A stretch of 64,000 nucleotides of DNA from Cohaesibacter marisflavi (GCF_900115225.1 NZ_FOVR01000017.1:31247-95246); one strand, 5' to 3'; counted from the stretch's first letter, positions 47,447 through 57,112 are shown. Notes: generated from the letters alone by a model not told the origin. A program made the numbers and translations.

Positions 47447-49288
47447 TCAAACGGGGTGGACGTCAAATGCGCCATCTCGTTCCTGCTCTGCCATGATCTT
47501 TCCAAGCTGAGGGCCTGATTCATCGGATTTGAGGATACGTTCGACTTGCTCCTCGGTGCTTTCAGGCTCGGAATAGATGGCCTTGGCTGCTTTGAGCAGA
47601 TCCTTCATGGCGTTATAAGCATAGTCGGAATCGTTGAGGAAGGACGTTGCCGACTGCATCTCCAGGTCTCCTGCACGGATATGGGCTTCTACCAGCTGGG
47701 TGCTGGCATTCTTGGCCTTCTTGATCTTGGCTAGCTCTTCCTCAAGCCACGCGCTATCCCGGCTGTCTTCATCCATCTGGTTGAGAGCGTGCAATTGAGC
47801 AAGAATGCGGGCGATTTCCGTGCGCAATGTATTATAGAGATCTGTCGCGGCTCCCATTGGCTTGCTGGTAAAGAGATTGGCGTTGCGTCGCATATGCTTG
47901 ATGGCTTTGACGGCACGCACCATGGCTGTTGCTGCATTGCGCAGCCGGTAGGCGCGTTCCAGCACCGTGTGGGGGATATCCTTGTCGCCAACCCGCGAGG
48001 TGAAATCGACGATAGCTGAGTAGAGTGTTTTCACCCGCGCCTCGTAGCGGGCGCCAATATCCAGCTCGAAGGTGGAGCGACTGGATTGCACTGTGCGGGC
48101 GATGTCGTTGCTAGAATAAAGCTGGTGACGGTGGATGTTGAGGCCATGGGCGATCAGCTCGACAGCATTTTCCTGCAAATGAAGCACTTCCTTACGTAAA
48201 GCCAGTTCGATGGTTGCGGGGAAGGCGTCGACCGCTTCATTGAGATATTTGGGTTTGGAAATATCAAGCTTGGGTTCGGCGATCCGCTGGGTGAGAAAAG
48301 CGATCAACCAGTTCATAAGCGGTAGCATGATGGCTACCCCCAGCACATTGAAGATTGTGTGAAAGACGGCAAGCTTGAGGGCATAATCCGTATCTGCGAT
48401 GCCCATATGCAGGCTGACAAAATCGACTGCCTGCCTGAGCTGATTGATGAAGACCAGCGCCACGCTGGCGGTCACCAGATTGAAGATCAGATGGGCGAGG
48501 GCCAGACGCTTGCCTTGATAATTGGCCGTCAAAGAGCCGATGATTGCCGTGATGGTCGTGCCGATATTGGCGCCGATGGCTAGCGCCAGCGCATTGGCAT
48601 ATGAAATCTGACCAGCTGACAGACCCGTCAGGATGAGCACCATGGTTGCGTGGCTGGATTGCATAACCACTGTCGCAGCTGAGCCCACCAGCGTGTAGAC
48701 GATGAGGCCAAGAATGCCGGACATGGCAAAGCGGGTGAGGTCGAACTGGTCCTTGAAGGCCTCAAAGCCCTCTTTCATGAAATGGATGCCCAGAAACAGG
48801 AAGCCCAGACCGGCCAGCACATAGCCTGCCCCACGCCAATATTTGTTGCGCTGGAAAACCAGCACAATGGCAACAGCCAGCATGGGCATGGCATAGGCGG
48901 AAATCTTGACCTTGAGACCGAAACCGGCAACCAGCCAGGCGCCGGTGGTCGTGCCGATATTGGCTCCGAATATGATGCCCACGCCCGCGATGAGGGAAAT
49001 GAGCCCGGCGGAGAGAAAGGAAATGGTGATGACCGAGACCAGAGAACTTGATTGCATCAATGTCGTGGTGAGGATGCCGAAGCTGATGGAGCGCGAGGTC
49101 GAGCCGGTGGCTCTGGCCAGTATCTTTTCGAGAAAACCGCCGGAGAAGAGCTTGAAGCCATCTTCCAGCATCAGCATGCCAAATAGAAAAACTGCCACCC
49201 CGGCAGCGATTTCCTGAAAGTCTGAACTGAACCAGAAGGCGATCAGCAGCAGGGAAAGGATGAGGGGCAGCAGTATTTTCTTGAGCAC
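47447..49288 (-). CDS. Na/Pi-cotransporter-family protein with PhoU-like C-terminus
   Basis: About 613 residues if it starts at GTG 49288, where GAGG is 6 bases upstream; an ATG at 49330 (627 residues) has no visible site. Two inverted Na/Pi repeats with the QSS signatures TTTLMQSSSLVSVITISF and VVMQSSHATMVLILTGL. After the transporter part (about 360 residues) there is a helical domain of about 230 residues like PhoU. This family takes up phosphate with sodium, or may exchange it; YjbB in E. coli exports it. It is next to the PiT gene on the same strand. Confidence 0.88.
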   Translation of the reverse strand: MLKKILLPLILSLLLIAFWFSSDFQEIAAGVAVFLFGMLMLEDGFKLFSGGFLEKILARATGSTSRSISFGILTTTLMQSSSLVSVITISFLSAGLISLIAGVGIIFGANIGTTTGAWLVAGFGLKVKISAYAMPMLAVAIVLVFQRNKYWRGAGYVLAGLGFLFLGIHFMKEGFEAFKDQFDLTRFAMSGILGLIVYTLVGSAATVVMQSSHATMVLILTGLSAGQISYANALALAIGANIGTTITAIIGSLTANYQGKRLALAHLIFNLVTASVALVFINQLRQAVDFVSLHMGIADTDYALKLAVFHTIFNVLGVAIMLPLMNWLIAFLTQRIAEPKLDISKPKYLNEAVDAFPATIELALRKEVLHLQENAVELIAHGLNIHRHQLYSSNDIARTVQSSRSTFELDIGARYEARVKTLYSAIVDFTSRVGDKDIPHTVLERAYRLRNAATAMVRAVKAIKHMRRNANLFTSKPMGAATDLYNTLRTEIARILAQLHALNQMDEDSRDSAWLEEELAKIKKAKNASTQLVEAHIRAGDLEMQSATSFLNDSDYAYNAMKDLLKAAKAIYSEPESTEEQVERILKSDESGPQLGKIMAEQERDGAFDVHPV

Positions 49289-49382
49289 GGGTGACCTCGT
49301 GTGGCTTGAAAGTGGGACTTCATATCTCATGCTACAGCAGAAAAATGAAGTCTCTTTAAGCGCACATAGTACACCTTAATTG

Positions 49383-50957
49383 TTAAGGAAGCATCATGCC
49401 TCTGAGTGCGAAATAGAACAAGGCAGCAAGCACGCCGGAAACGGGCACGGTGATGATCCATGCCGAGGCGATTTTCAGCAAGGTCGAGCGTTTGACCAAC
49501 TGACGCTTGAGGGCCTTGCGCAATTTCTTGCGCTGTGCTGCGGAGATCACTGCCTCGGGGCCCATGGCCTTGAGGGAATCGAGCATGATCTTCTTTTCTT
49601 CGGCAGGCGCATTGCGGAATTCGGCCAGAACCTGTTCCACCTTGCTTAGATCAGGGCTGCCCACATGCTTGGCGAGCACATTTTCGACGACCTTGCCCAT
49701 GCGCTGTTCCAGGAATTCACGCAAGAAGCCGACGCCAAAGACTGCGCCAAGTGCTACATGGGTGGAGCTGATCGGCATACCTAGCTGGCTGGCGAAGATA
49801 ACCGTGATGGCTGCAGCCAGCGCAATACAGAAGGCGCGGGACCGGTCCAGTTCGGTGATTTCAGAGCCGACGGTGTGAATGAGTTTGGGGCCAAACAGCG
49901 CCAGACCAAAAGAAATGCCCAGAGCGCCGATCACCATGACCCAAAGCGGAATGGCAACCTGAGAATGATCCCCACCCGAAACCGTCAGCACTTCCACGAT
50001 ACCGGCGAGCGGGCCAACGGCGTTGGCCACATCGTTGGCGCCATGGGCGAAGCTCAAAAGGGCTGCAGCAAAGATCAACGGGATGGTGAAAAGCTTGTTG
50101 ACGCCATCCGTGCCGTCTCCGATGCGATCGGTTGCCCGGGCGATCAACGGGCGGACGATGAAATAGCAAAGGACAGCCACGGCAGCGCCAATGGCCAGAG
50201 CGGCAGGAAACTCGATCTTGATGAGTTTCTTGATGCCTTTAAGGCAGAGATAGGTGGTGAAGGCCCAAGCCATGATTGAGACGACGTAAGGCATCACCTT
50301 GCGGGCCGCGGTAACCGGATCATCCTTGAAGAAAATCAGCTTTTTCAGCGTGAAAAGCGTCAGGGCAGCGATGATGCCGCCCGTGAGGGGCGAGATGACC
50401 CAGCTGGCCGCGATCTTGATCATGGAATCCCAGTTGACGATGTCCCAACCAGCGCTGGCGATCCCGGCGCCCATGACGCCACCCACAATCGAGTGCGTGG
50501 TGGAAACCGGAGCGCCAAGCCATGTGGCGGCATTCAGCCAGATGGCTGCGCCCATGAGGGCTCCCATCATAACCCAGATGAAAACATCCGTGTTGGCAAT
50601 ATCGGCCGGATCAATGATGCCCTTCTTGACGGTATGGACAACTTCGCCGCCTGCGATGATGGCGCCGCCCGCCTCAAACACCGCCGCTATGACAATGGCC
50701 ATTGTCATAGTCATGGCAAAGGAGCCGACTGCGGGGCCGACATTGTTGGCCACATCGTTGGCGCCAATGTTCAGGGACATATAGGCGCCGATTACGGCCG
50801 CTGCGATCAGGAGAAAGGATTGGTCTACATGGGCAAACTGGGTGCCTGCGTAGATCATGACGCCGACCATGAAAAGAATGGCAGTACCCAGCCGCCCAAC
50901 TTCAGATCTGCTTATATCAGTTGCGTTTTCTATCTTGAGATAGTCTCCAACCTTCAT
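49383..50957 (-). CDS. Inorganic phosphate transporter, PiT family
   Basis: 524 residues. Two PiT signatures in inverted halves: IGANDVANNVGPAVGSFAMT near residue 65 and HGANDVANAVGPLAGIVEVL near residue 305. About 10-12 hydrophobic segments; a long hydrophilic stretch (about 430-490, with a coiled-coil look) lies before the last helix. It imports metal-phosphate complexes with protons at low affinity. The Na/Pi gene starts about 95 bases after its stop, so the two could be one unit. Confidence 0.92.
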   Translation of the reverse strand: MKVGDYLKIENATDISRSEVGRLGTAILFMVGVMIYAGTQFAHVDQSFLLIAAAVIGAYMSLNIGANDVANNVGPAVGSFAMTMTMAIVIAAVFEAGGAIIAGGEVVHTVKKGIIDPADIANTDVFIWVMMGALMGAAIWLNAATWLGAPVSTTHSIVGGVMGAGIASAGWDIVNWDSMIKIAASWVISPLTGGIIAALTLFTLKKLIFFKDDPVTAARKVMPYVVSIMAWAFTTYLCLKGIKKLIKIEFPAALAIGAAVAVLCYFIVRPLIARATDRIGDGTDGVNKLFTIPLIFAAALLSFAHGANDVANAVGPLAGIVEVLTVSGGDHSQVAIPLWVMVIGALGISFGLALFGPKLIHTVGSEITELDRSRAFCIALAAAITVIFASQLGMPISSTHVALGAVFGVGFLREFLEQRMGKVVENVLAKHVGSPDLSKVEQVLAEFRNAPAEEKKIMLDSLKAMGPEAVISAAQRKKLRKALKRQLVKRSTLLKIASAWIITVPVSGVLAALFYFALRGMMLP

Positions 50958-51246
50958 ACTGCTTGCCTTTAGCTCTTCGCATCCTTGACGGTTATGTTTC
51001 TTTGTTCAAATCGACTTCAAAGAAGAGCACCGTTCTTTTTGCATAGATGAATTTCTGCTAGTGAGTTGGCTGCTGGTGGCGCCAGCCACAAAGGGAGTGG
51101 CGGAAATTTGTCGATATTTCCAGAAAAATCGACAAATAAAATTTCCAAAGCGCACCCCGTGCATTAAAAGAAAGAAGACGCCCACGAAGGGGTGCACATG
51201 GTGCACTCGTCCTGTTGAAAACCCAACGCCGGATTCCAGTCAGATT
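50958..51246. other. Divergent intergenic region with inverted repeats
   Basis: No gene. An inverted repeat (separate entry) lies at 51106-51137, and a near-palindrome TGCACATGGTGCA occurs at about 51194-51206. Both the PiT promoter and that of the secreted protein should be here. Confidence 0.6.
51106..51137. promoter_or_regulatory. Inverted repeat ATTTGTCGAT / ATCGACAAAT
   Basis: Ten-base perfect arms with a 12-base spacer, 32 bases in all, lying about 150 bases upstream of PiT and 110 before the secreted protein gene. No T run, so a dyad operator is more likely than a terminator. The binding regulator is unknown. Confidence 0.5.
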
Positions 51247-51894
51247 ATGCTCTTTATTATGCGAAGCCTTGTTGCAAGCCTGTTCTTCTTCCTGTCTCTG
51301 ACCGTTTCGGCTTTTGCCTGTCTGGATGAGGGCAATCCGGCACCGGATCGTGTGGATGATGCGCTCTATGCGCTATTCCTTGCGGATCTTGAAGAGATGG
51401 GCATGGACAATTTTGTAACGCGCTTTTGCGAGCTCGATACAGAGGATCGCACGCTGGCCATCGAGATCTTTGGCAGTGCTCAGAAGCAGGAAACGCCCGA
51501 GGATCAGTTCACGCTTTTGCGCATGGCGATCATGGTGCCGGATATTTCTGAGAATGTTGCCTGGGTGGCCAAGAATGCACGCATTCGCGAAGAGGGCGAT
51601 GACTGGGAAAGCATCAGTATCAAGCGCTTTGTCTCGCATGTGCGCACACGCTTCCCTCAAACGCAGACCATTTTGAATGATGATTATCTGGACAAGATGG
51701 ATGCGCTCTATCAAGCAGCCTTGGAGGCGGTACAGAGCAAGGAACAGGCGGCTGATCAGGACATTGAAAAGGCCAAGGCGGAGATAGACGCCTATGAGAA
51801 GAAGATCGCCGATCTGAAATGGAAAATCGAGGGCCTGAAAGACGAGCGCCGCGAATATCGCGTCATGCGCCAGACGCTGGAAGCCGAGGAGTAG
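51247..51894 (+). CDS. Secreted or periplasmic helical protein of unknown function
   Basis: 215 residues from ATG 51247 (or 51259). Signal peptide MRSLVASLFFFLSLTVSAFA, cleaved before CLDEG; the Cys right after cleavage could make it a lipoprotein, but the preceding residues (SAFAC) fit a lipobox only weakly. The mature part is acidic and helical, ending in a strong coiled coil (about 150-212, EKAKAEIDAYEKKIADLKWK). No family recognised. Longer in-frame starts back to 51061 cross the inverted repeat and are rejected. Confidence 0.75.
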   Translation: MLFIMRSLVASLFFFLSLTVSAFACLDEGNPAPDRVDDALYALFLADLEEMGMDNFVTRFCELDTEDRTLAIEIFGSAQKQETPEDQFTLLRMAIMVPDISENVAWVAKNARIREEGDDWESISIKRFVSHVRTRFPQTQTILNDDYLDKMDALYQAALEAVQSKEQAADQDIEKAKAEIDAYEKKIADLKWKIEGLKDERREYRVMRQTLEAEE

Positions 51895-51909
51895 GGAACA
51901 CCCGCTCCT

Positions 51910-52692
51910 CTATTCGCGTCTCAGCAGCTTGTCGACAATCAGGTTGCTCCAGCGATCCGACTTGAATGATGCTTCAAGCGCATCTTCGTCATAGACGGTG
52001 TCTACCCACTCAAGAAATGAAATGTCGTGGGTGGCGCTGTAGCTGAGATATTCTTCAAAGAAATAATCGAGGATACCGGTTTTGGCCTGTTTGAAATGGC
52101 CATAGCGCATGGATAATTGAGCGCGGGCCTCATCGACGGGCACATCTTCCTTGAGGATGAGATAGAGCGCGGAGACAAGGCTTGCCCGGTCTGCCCCCGC
52201 CTTGCAGTGAAGCAGGATCGGGTAGGACAGGGACTCGAAATAGCTTTTAAGGCCAAGGATCGTCTCCCGCGAAGGGGCACCACGCGAGCGGACCTGCAGA
52301 TCATCGCGCAGATCAATGCCATAGGCCTCGCAGGCCTTGCGTTCCAGACGATCACTGCCGCAATCCCTTGGGCCACGCAGGTTGAGAATGGTCCGGATGC
52401 CCAGATCCTTTGCATAATAGCGGACCTGATGTGGCCATGGCTGGGAAGAGCGCCAGGCATTGGGAGAGACTTTATGCCGGTTGGCATAGGGCGTTCTGAA
52501 CATGCCGTGATCAATGAAGATCATTTCTAAATAATCATAGATCGGCGCAAAGAAGCGGCGCAGCCATACCGGAGAGATGTCTGCAATGGTATTTCTGAGA
52601 CGAACAAGCTGCCTGAACAGGGCTTTGCGTGCTCTTTTCGTGAAGCGGACTTTCGGCATGGTATTCGGTATGTTCTCAGGTGAGTAGCTCAC
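51910..52692 (-). CDS. Tyrosine/dual-specificity phosphatase-family protein
   Basis: 260 residues. The active-site loop [16 protein letters not shown] contains the CX5R signature (Cys163, Arg169), and the upstream Asp is probably in LNLRGPRDCGSD. The N-terminal 80 residues include a hydrophobic stretch FFAPIYDYLEMIFIDHGMFR. Similar small phosphatases in rhizobia are of unknown role, sometimes linked to exopolysaccharide or lipid phosphates. A single gene facing the secreted protein gene (15 bases between stops). Confidence 0.85.
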   Translation of the reverse strand: MSYSPENIPNTMPKVRFTKRARKALFRQLVRLRNTIADISPVWLRRFFAPIYDYLEMIFIDHGMFRTPYANRHKVSPNAWRSSQPWPHQVRYYAKDLGIRTILNLRGPRDCGSDRLERKACEAYGIDLRDDLQVRSRGAPSRETILGLKSYFESLSYPILLHCKAGADRASLVSALYLILKEDVPVDEARAQLSMRYGHFKQAKTGILDYFFEEYLSYSATHDISFLEWVDTVYDEDALEASFKSDRWSNLIVDKLLRRE

Positions 52693-52989
52693 TCAGCATT
52701 TCCCTCAATCCATATTCGGAAGCGCACTTTGCTGCATCCAAAACGATTTCAGCCCCGTTGGCTCACAACTTTCTAACAAGTTCGAATCGCTTTCGAGACG
52801 AATTGGTTCGGTTCTCACCTTAAGCTGCCCGTAAATTGCCTTGTCTGCAATGAAAGAGTTGTCTCTTTCGACTATCGACGTTGCGCAACTGCATGGGCAG
52901 ACTTTGCCCGAAAAGCAGCGCTTTTCAGGCGGGAGTGACTTAGCAACCTTTGTTGTCTGCGTCAATGTTGTGGCTATGTATGTAGCCTA

Positions 52990-53430
52990 TTAGTTTTTGC
53001 ATAGGCCTGTGAAACAGAGATGAAGCTGCCGGTGATGGGCGTGGGCTCTATGTTCAAGAAGATACAGGCCCTGCCATTGGCCCAGTAACATGGAGGCATT
53101 TTGAACCGGAATGGTCAGGCTGACCGACGTCACCATGGTCTTGATATGGGCGGGCATATCATCCGGCCCTTCCAGTGAATGCTCATAATAGCGGTCTTCG
53201 GGGGCGAGATCTTCCAGAAAGGAGAGGAGGTCTTCCTGAACGGTGGGATCAAAATTCTCCTGTATTGTAAGGGAGGCGGATGTGTGCTTGCAAAAGAGCG
53301 TCAGGGTACCTGATTGGGCGCCGGAATGTGCCAACCAATGCGCAACCTCGCGCGTAATGGTGTGCATGCGCTTTCCTGATGTCTTTATCGAGAGGGTATC
53401 GTGCAGGACATTGAACATAGGCTCATCCAT
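52990..53430 (-). CDS. yjbQ: YjbQ/UPF0047 family protein (secondary thiamine-phosphate synthase-like)
   Basis: 146 residues. Small conserved fold with FCKHTSASLTIQENFDPTVQ, the HIKTMVTSVSLTIPVQN stretch and LGQWQGLYLLEHRAHAHHRQ near the end; the metal-binding His residues of the family are there. YjbQ has weak thiamin-phosphate synthase activity in E. coli; the real role is not settled. The start at Met1 or Met5 is undecided. Single gene. Confidence 0.88.
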   Translation of the reverse strand: MDEPMFNVLHDTLSIKTSGKRMHTITREVAHWLAHSGAQSGTLTLFCKHTSASLTIQENFDPTVQEDLLSFLEDLAPEDRYYEHSLEGPDDMPAHIKTMVTSVSLTIPVQNASMLLGQWQGLYLLEHRAHAHHRQLHLCFTGLCKN

Positions 53431-53539
53431 TCGCTGGAGACTTTCAATCAGATTATCATAGTCTAGGGTTTATATGCGTTGTGTTCTGAGAATCAATGGG
53501 CAGACCCTGCTTGGGGGAACACAAAGGGAGACATATCCT

Positions 53540-54277
53540 ATGACGATCACGCGAAGAGACCCGATAGCCTATATGGCGGGCACGCTTTCAGATGGCGAGC
53601 GCCCCGCTTCTATCACTGAAGAAGGGGGCGGGGGCAAATTCACGCCCGATGGAAAAGCCTTGCCCTTTGCGGGCAATACCTTTCTTTGCCATATCGATCC
53701 ATCATCACGGGCCTATCGCGCCCTTGTCTCCATGCAGCAAGAGATCAAGGCCGGTCCTTTTGCGCATCTCTTCGCTTTTCTGCCAGCTGATAGCCTGCAT
53801 ATGACGCTTTTTCAGGGTGTGTCGCCGGGATGCATCAGCTCCTCGGAAGGCTGGCCAAAAGATATCCCTCTGAGGAATAGTCGGGATAGCGTGACACAGG
53901 CCTTTGTTCAGCGTCTGACCGGTCGGTATTTGCCAACAGGCATGAACGTCACAGCCTTGGACCTTTTCGCTCTTCACTCGGTAACGGTGAGCGGCGCCAC
54001 GCCGCAGGATGAGCAAATGCTCAGGCAGGTGCGTGAGATCCTGTCTCAACTGACATCAATCCGCTATCATGCACACGACTCCTATATATTCCATGTCACA
54101 CTTGCCTATCCGTTGACCTTTACCGACAAGGATACGGCAACAGCGATCCATAAAGAGAGTGCCAGACTGTTCGCCAGATACGAAAAGGATCTCTCTGATA
54201 TCAGCATGGCCGCCGTTGAATTTTGTAACTATGAGACCATGCTCCAATTCGAGCCGGTGATGGTGTTCAAGGACTAG
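53540..54277 (+). CDS. DUF1868-type 2H phosphoesterase-like protein
   Basis: 245 residues from ATG 53540 with GGGAGA upstream. Two HxT motifs, His87-Met-Thr89 (LHMTLFQG) and His185-Val-Thr187 (FHVTLAYPL), mark the 2H superfamily that includes 2'-5' RNA ligases and cyclic phosphodiesterases. N-terminal GGGGKFTPDGKALPFAGNTF matches DUF1868 proteins. Function unknown; perhaps hydrolysis of cyclic phosphates in nucleotides. Single gene. Confidence 0.85.
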   Translation: MTITRRDPIAYMAGTLSDGERPASITEEGGGGKFTPDGKALPFAGNTFLCHIDPSSRAYRALVSMQQEIKAGPFAHLFAFLPADSLHMTLFQGVSPGCISSSEGWPKDIPLRNSRDSVTQAFVQRLTGRYLPTGMNVTALDLFALHSVTVSGATPQDEQMLRQVREILSQLTSIRYHAHDSYIFHVTLAYPLTFTDKDTATAIHKESARLFARYEKDLSDISMAAVEFCNYETMLQFEPVMVFKD

Positions 54278-54503
54278 GAGATGTGCGGCTTTTTGCGAAG
54301 AAATGAATATTTATACTCACTTTTTACAAGGGTGAGAGGCTCTCGTTCGTGTGCTCGATTGAGGCGTTTTTTCTCGGTTAGCAAATTCTTTCGACACCAT
54401 GGCGGGCTTTGCTTACTCATCTTTTGATTGCTGAGACTTTTGTAGGCACGCTGTGGTGTGATTGCCCATGAAAGTAGCCGGATCATCCATTTACGAGTTT
54501 TAA

Positions 54504-54516
54504 TAAGTATTACTTA
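54504..54516. promoter_or_regulatory. Candidate operator TAAGTA-T-TACTTA upstream of ytfQ
   Basis: Perfect 6+6 inverted repeat with a single central base, 37 bases before the ytfQ start. Spacing and length suit FCD/GntR regulators, one of which ends this operon. Confidence 0.55.
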
Positions 54517-54553
54517 ATGAGTGGTGGGAGATATTTTCGATAGGGAGGAAACT

Positions 54554-55507
54554 ATGAAACTTAGCTCCATTCTGCTCGCTAGTGCGCTTGTTCTGGCTCC
54601 AATGACCGCAATGGCTGCGGGCAAAACGGTTGGTTTTTCGCAGATCGGTTCTGAATCCGGTTGGCGTGCTGCTGAAACCACAGTTACCAAACAGCAGGCT
54701 GAGGAACGCGGTGTTACCCTGAAATTTGCTGATGCTCAGCAGAAACAGGAAAACCAGATCAAGGCTCTGCGCGGCTTCATTGCCCAAGGTGTTGATGCCA
54801 TCTTCCTGGCCCCGGTAGTTGCAACCGGCTGGGACTCCGTTCTTGAAGAAGCTCAAGACGCTGAAATTCCTGTTATTCTGCTCGACCGTAAGGTCGATGC
54901 CGACCCAAGCCTCTACATGACGGCTGTCACGTCTGACACCGTTTATGAAGGCGAAGTGGCTGGCAACTGGCTCAAAGACAAAATGGCTGGCAAAGACTGC
55001 CGTATTGTCGAGCTGCAAGGCACGACCGGGTCTTCTCCGGCGATCGACCGCAAAAAAGGCTTCGAGAAAGCCATCGCGGACGCATCCAATCTGGAAATCG
55101 TACGCAGCCAGACCGGCGACTTCACCCGCGCTCAGGGTAAGGTCGTTATGGAAAGCTTCCTGAAAGCTGAAGGCGCTGAAAATATCTGCGCTCTTTATGC
55201 CCACAATGATGACATGGCCGTTGGTGCCATTCAGGCCATCAAGGAAGCTGGCGCAAAGCCGGGTGAAGACATTCTCGTTGTTGCCATCGACGCTGTGCCT
55301 GACATGCATCTGGCCATCGCCAATGGCGAAGCAAACGCAACCGTTGAGTTGACCCCGAATATGGCTGGTCCTGCTTTTGATATTCTGGACGCCTATTGGA
55401 AAGACGGCACCATGCCTGAAAAATGGGTCCAGACTGAATCCAAGCTCTACACTCAGGATGACGACAACAACGCCATCTATGAAATGAAGAAGAGCCTTGG
55501 CTACTGA
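54554..55507 (+). CDS. ytfQ: Galactofuranose-type ABC transporter binding protein (YtfQ)
   Basis: 317 residues from ATG 54554 (GGGAGGAAA upstream). Signal peptide MKLSSILLASALVLAPMTAM, cleavage after MAA. It is very close to E. coli YtfQ: VGFSQIGSESGWRAAETTV, KALRGFIAQGVDAIFLAPVV, and ELQGTTGSSPAIDRKKGFE. E. coli YtfQ binds galactofuranose and galactopyranose; rhizobial homologues can also bind arabinose-like sugars. A strong hairpin follows the stop. Confidence 0.93.
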   Translation: MKLSSILLASALVLAPMTAMAAGKTVGFSQIGSESGWRAAETTVTKQQAEERGVTLKFADAQQKQENQIKALRGFIAQGVDAIFLAPVVATGWDSVLEEAQDAEIPVILLDRKVDADPSLYMTAVTSDTVYEGEVAGNWLKDKMAGKDCRIVELQGTTGSSPAIDRKKGFEKAIADASNLEIVRSQTGDFTRAQGKVVMESFLKAEGAENICALYAHNDDMAVGAIQAIKEAGAKPGEDILVVAIDAVPDMHLAIANGEANATVELTPNMAGPAFDILDAYWKDGTMPEKWVQTESKLYTQDDDNNAIYEMKKSLGY

Positions 55508-55523
55508 TCTCTGACAATCGTTG

Positions 55524-55553
55524 GTGGTGGGCAGACACTCTGTCTGCCACCAC
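55524..55553 (+). terminator. Strong hairpin after ytfQ
   Basis: GTGGTGG-CAGACA pairs with TGTCTGCCACCAC with one bulged G and a 3-base loop, 17 bases after the ytfQ stop. No T run follows. Probably stabilises ytfQ mRNA or damps expression of the downstream genes. Confidence 0.65.
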
Positions 55554-55600
55554 GCTCATTCGGCTTTTCACCCAATTCTGGTAGCCTTCAGGATCACACC

Positions 55601-57112
55601 ATGTCTACGACCCCCGAGCCGGTCCTACAGGCGACTGGCGTTTCCAAATTCTTTCCCGGCGCCATCGCGCTGGATGATGTTTCCCTTTCTCTGTATCCCG
55701 GTGAAGTGCATGCCCTTCTGGGAGAGAACGGAGCGGGAAAATCCACTCTTATCAAATGTTTGACAGGTGCCTACAAACGCGATGCTGGCACCATTCTGCT
55801 CGACGGTAAAGAAATCGATCCGCGCGATCCGCAAGGAAGCCTCGCGCTGGGTATCGGTACTGTCTATCAGGAGGTAAACCTCCTTTCGAACATGACGGTC
55901 GCCGAGAATCTGTTTCTTGGCTGGCAACCCATGCGCCATGGCATGATCAACAATCGTGAAATGGTCAAGCGCTCCAAAGAGGTCCTGTCCGGCTTTGGCC
56001 TGGATATCGACCCCTCTCAGCTGCTTTCTAGTTATTCGATTGCCATCCAGCAGGTGGTTGCCATTGCGCGTGCTGTGGAGCTGGCCGGTAAGGTGCTCAT
56101 TCTGGATGAGCCAACCGCCAGTTTGGACCGCGAGGAGATCGATCTGCTCTTCTCCGTTGTGCGCAAACTGACTGAACGGGGTCTCGCGGTGGTTTTCATC
56201 ACCCATTTCCTTGATCAGGTTTTCGAGATCTCCGATCGGGCTACGATCCTGCGCAACGGGCGCATTGTCGGTACGCGCGAGCTGGCCAATGCCACGCAAA
56301 CCGAAATCGTGACCATGATGCTCGGGCGTCAGCTTGAAGAAGCCAAGAAAGAGCGCGGCAAGGCCGTGATCGGCGAAACCATTCTCGAGCTGAAAAACTA
56401 CGGGCGCCGCGGGACCATCGAGCCGTTCGACATGATCCTGCACAAGGGAGAAGTCATCGGTCTGGCCGGACTGCTTGGATCGGGACGCAGTGAGACTGCT
56501 GGTGTGATTTTTGGCTCCACGCCTGCCGATCAGGGCACGGCCACACTCAATGGTGAGGCCATCAAGATCGACAGCCCTAGATCCTCCATTCATCTGGGGT
56601 TCGGTCTCTGTCCTGAAGATCGGAAAACAGACGGCATCGTTGGCGATCTTTCGGTAAGAGAGAATATCATTCTATCGTTGCAGGCTCGGCGCGGCTGGAC
56701 ACGGCCTATCTCTCGGGCGAAGGCAGAGAAGATCGCTGAGGATTATGTCAAAAAACTTGATATCCGTCTGGCCAGTCTGGATATGCCGATCCGGCTTCTC
56801 TCCGGTGGCAATCAGCAAAAGGCATTGCTTGCTCGCTGGCTGGCAACCGAACCTGATATCCTGATCCTTGATGAACCGACTCGCGGGATCGATGTTGGTG
56901 CGCATGCTGAAATCATCGAGCTTATCCAGACCCTTCGCGAGCAGGGCATGGCTTTGATCGTGGCCTCATCCGAGCTGGAGGAATTGATTACCTATTCCAG
57001 CCGGATTGTGGTTCTGCGAGATCGTCGGCAAGTCAAAGAGCTTCAGGGCGACGAAATTTCCATTGGTGCGATCGTTCGATCCATCGCTGAAGAAGGAGGG
57101 GCGCAGCTATGA
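55601..57112 (+). CDS. ytfR: Galactofuranose ABC transporter ATP-binding protein (YtfR)
   Basis: 503 residues, duplicated ATPase. Domain 1: Walker A GENGAGKST, signature region LSSYSIAIQQVVAIARAVE (the atypical YtfR/MglA form), Walker B VLILDEPTASLD. Domain 2: GLLGSGRSET in place of a normal Walker A, signature LSGGNQQKALLARWL, Walker B ILILDEPTRGID. It overlaps ytfT by 4 bases. Confidence 0.94.
   Translation: MSTTPEPVLQATGVSKFFPGAIALDDVSLSLYPGEVHALLGENGAGKSTLIKCLTGAYKRDAGTILLDGKEIDPRDPQGSLALGIGTVYQEVNLLSNMTVAENLFLGWQPMRHGMINNREMVKRSKEVLSGFGLDIDPSQLLSSYSIAIQQVVAIARAVELAGKVLILDEPTASLDREEIDLLFSVVRKLTERGLAVVFITHFLDQVFEISDRATILRNGRIVGTRELANATQTEIVTMMLGRQLEEAKKERGKAVIGETILELKNYGRRGTIEPFDMILHKGEVIGLAGLLGSGRSETAGVIFGSTPADQGTATLNGEAIKIDSPRSSIHLGFGLCPEDRKTDGIVGDLSVRENIILSLQARRGWTRPISRAKAEKIAEDYVKKLDIRLASLDMPIRLLSGGNQQKALLARWLATEPDILILDEPTRGIDVGAHAEIIELIQTLREQGMALIVASSELEELITYSSRIVVLRDRRQVKELQGDEISIGAIVRSIAEEGGAQL

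Noticed and set aside
52705..52965. 86-codon open frame on the minus strand
   Set aside because: No recognised domain, poor ribosome-binding site and composition unlike neighbouring genes; most likely non-coding.
52693..52989. Possible small RNA or gene between the phosphatase and yjbQ
   Set aside because: No hairpin with T run and no promoter pair was convincing.
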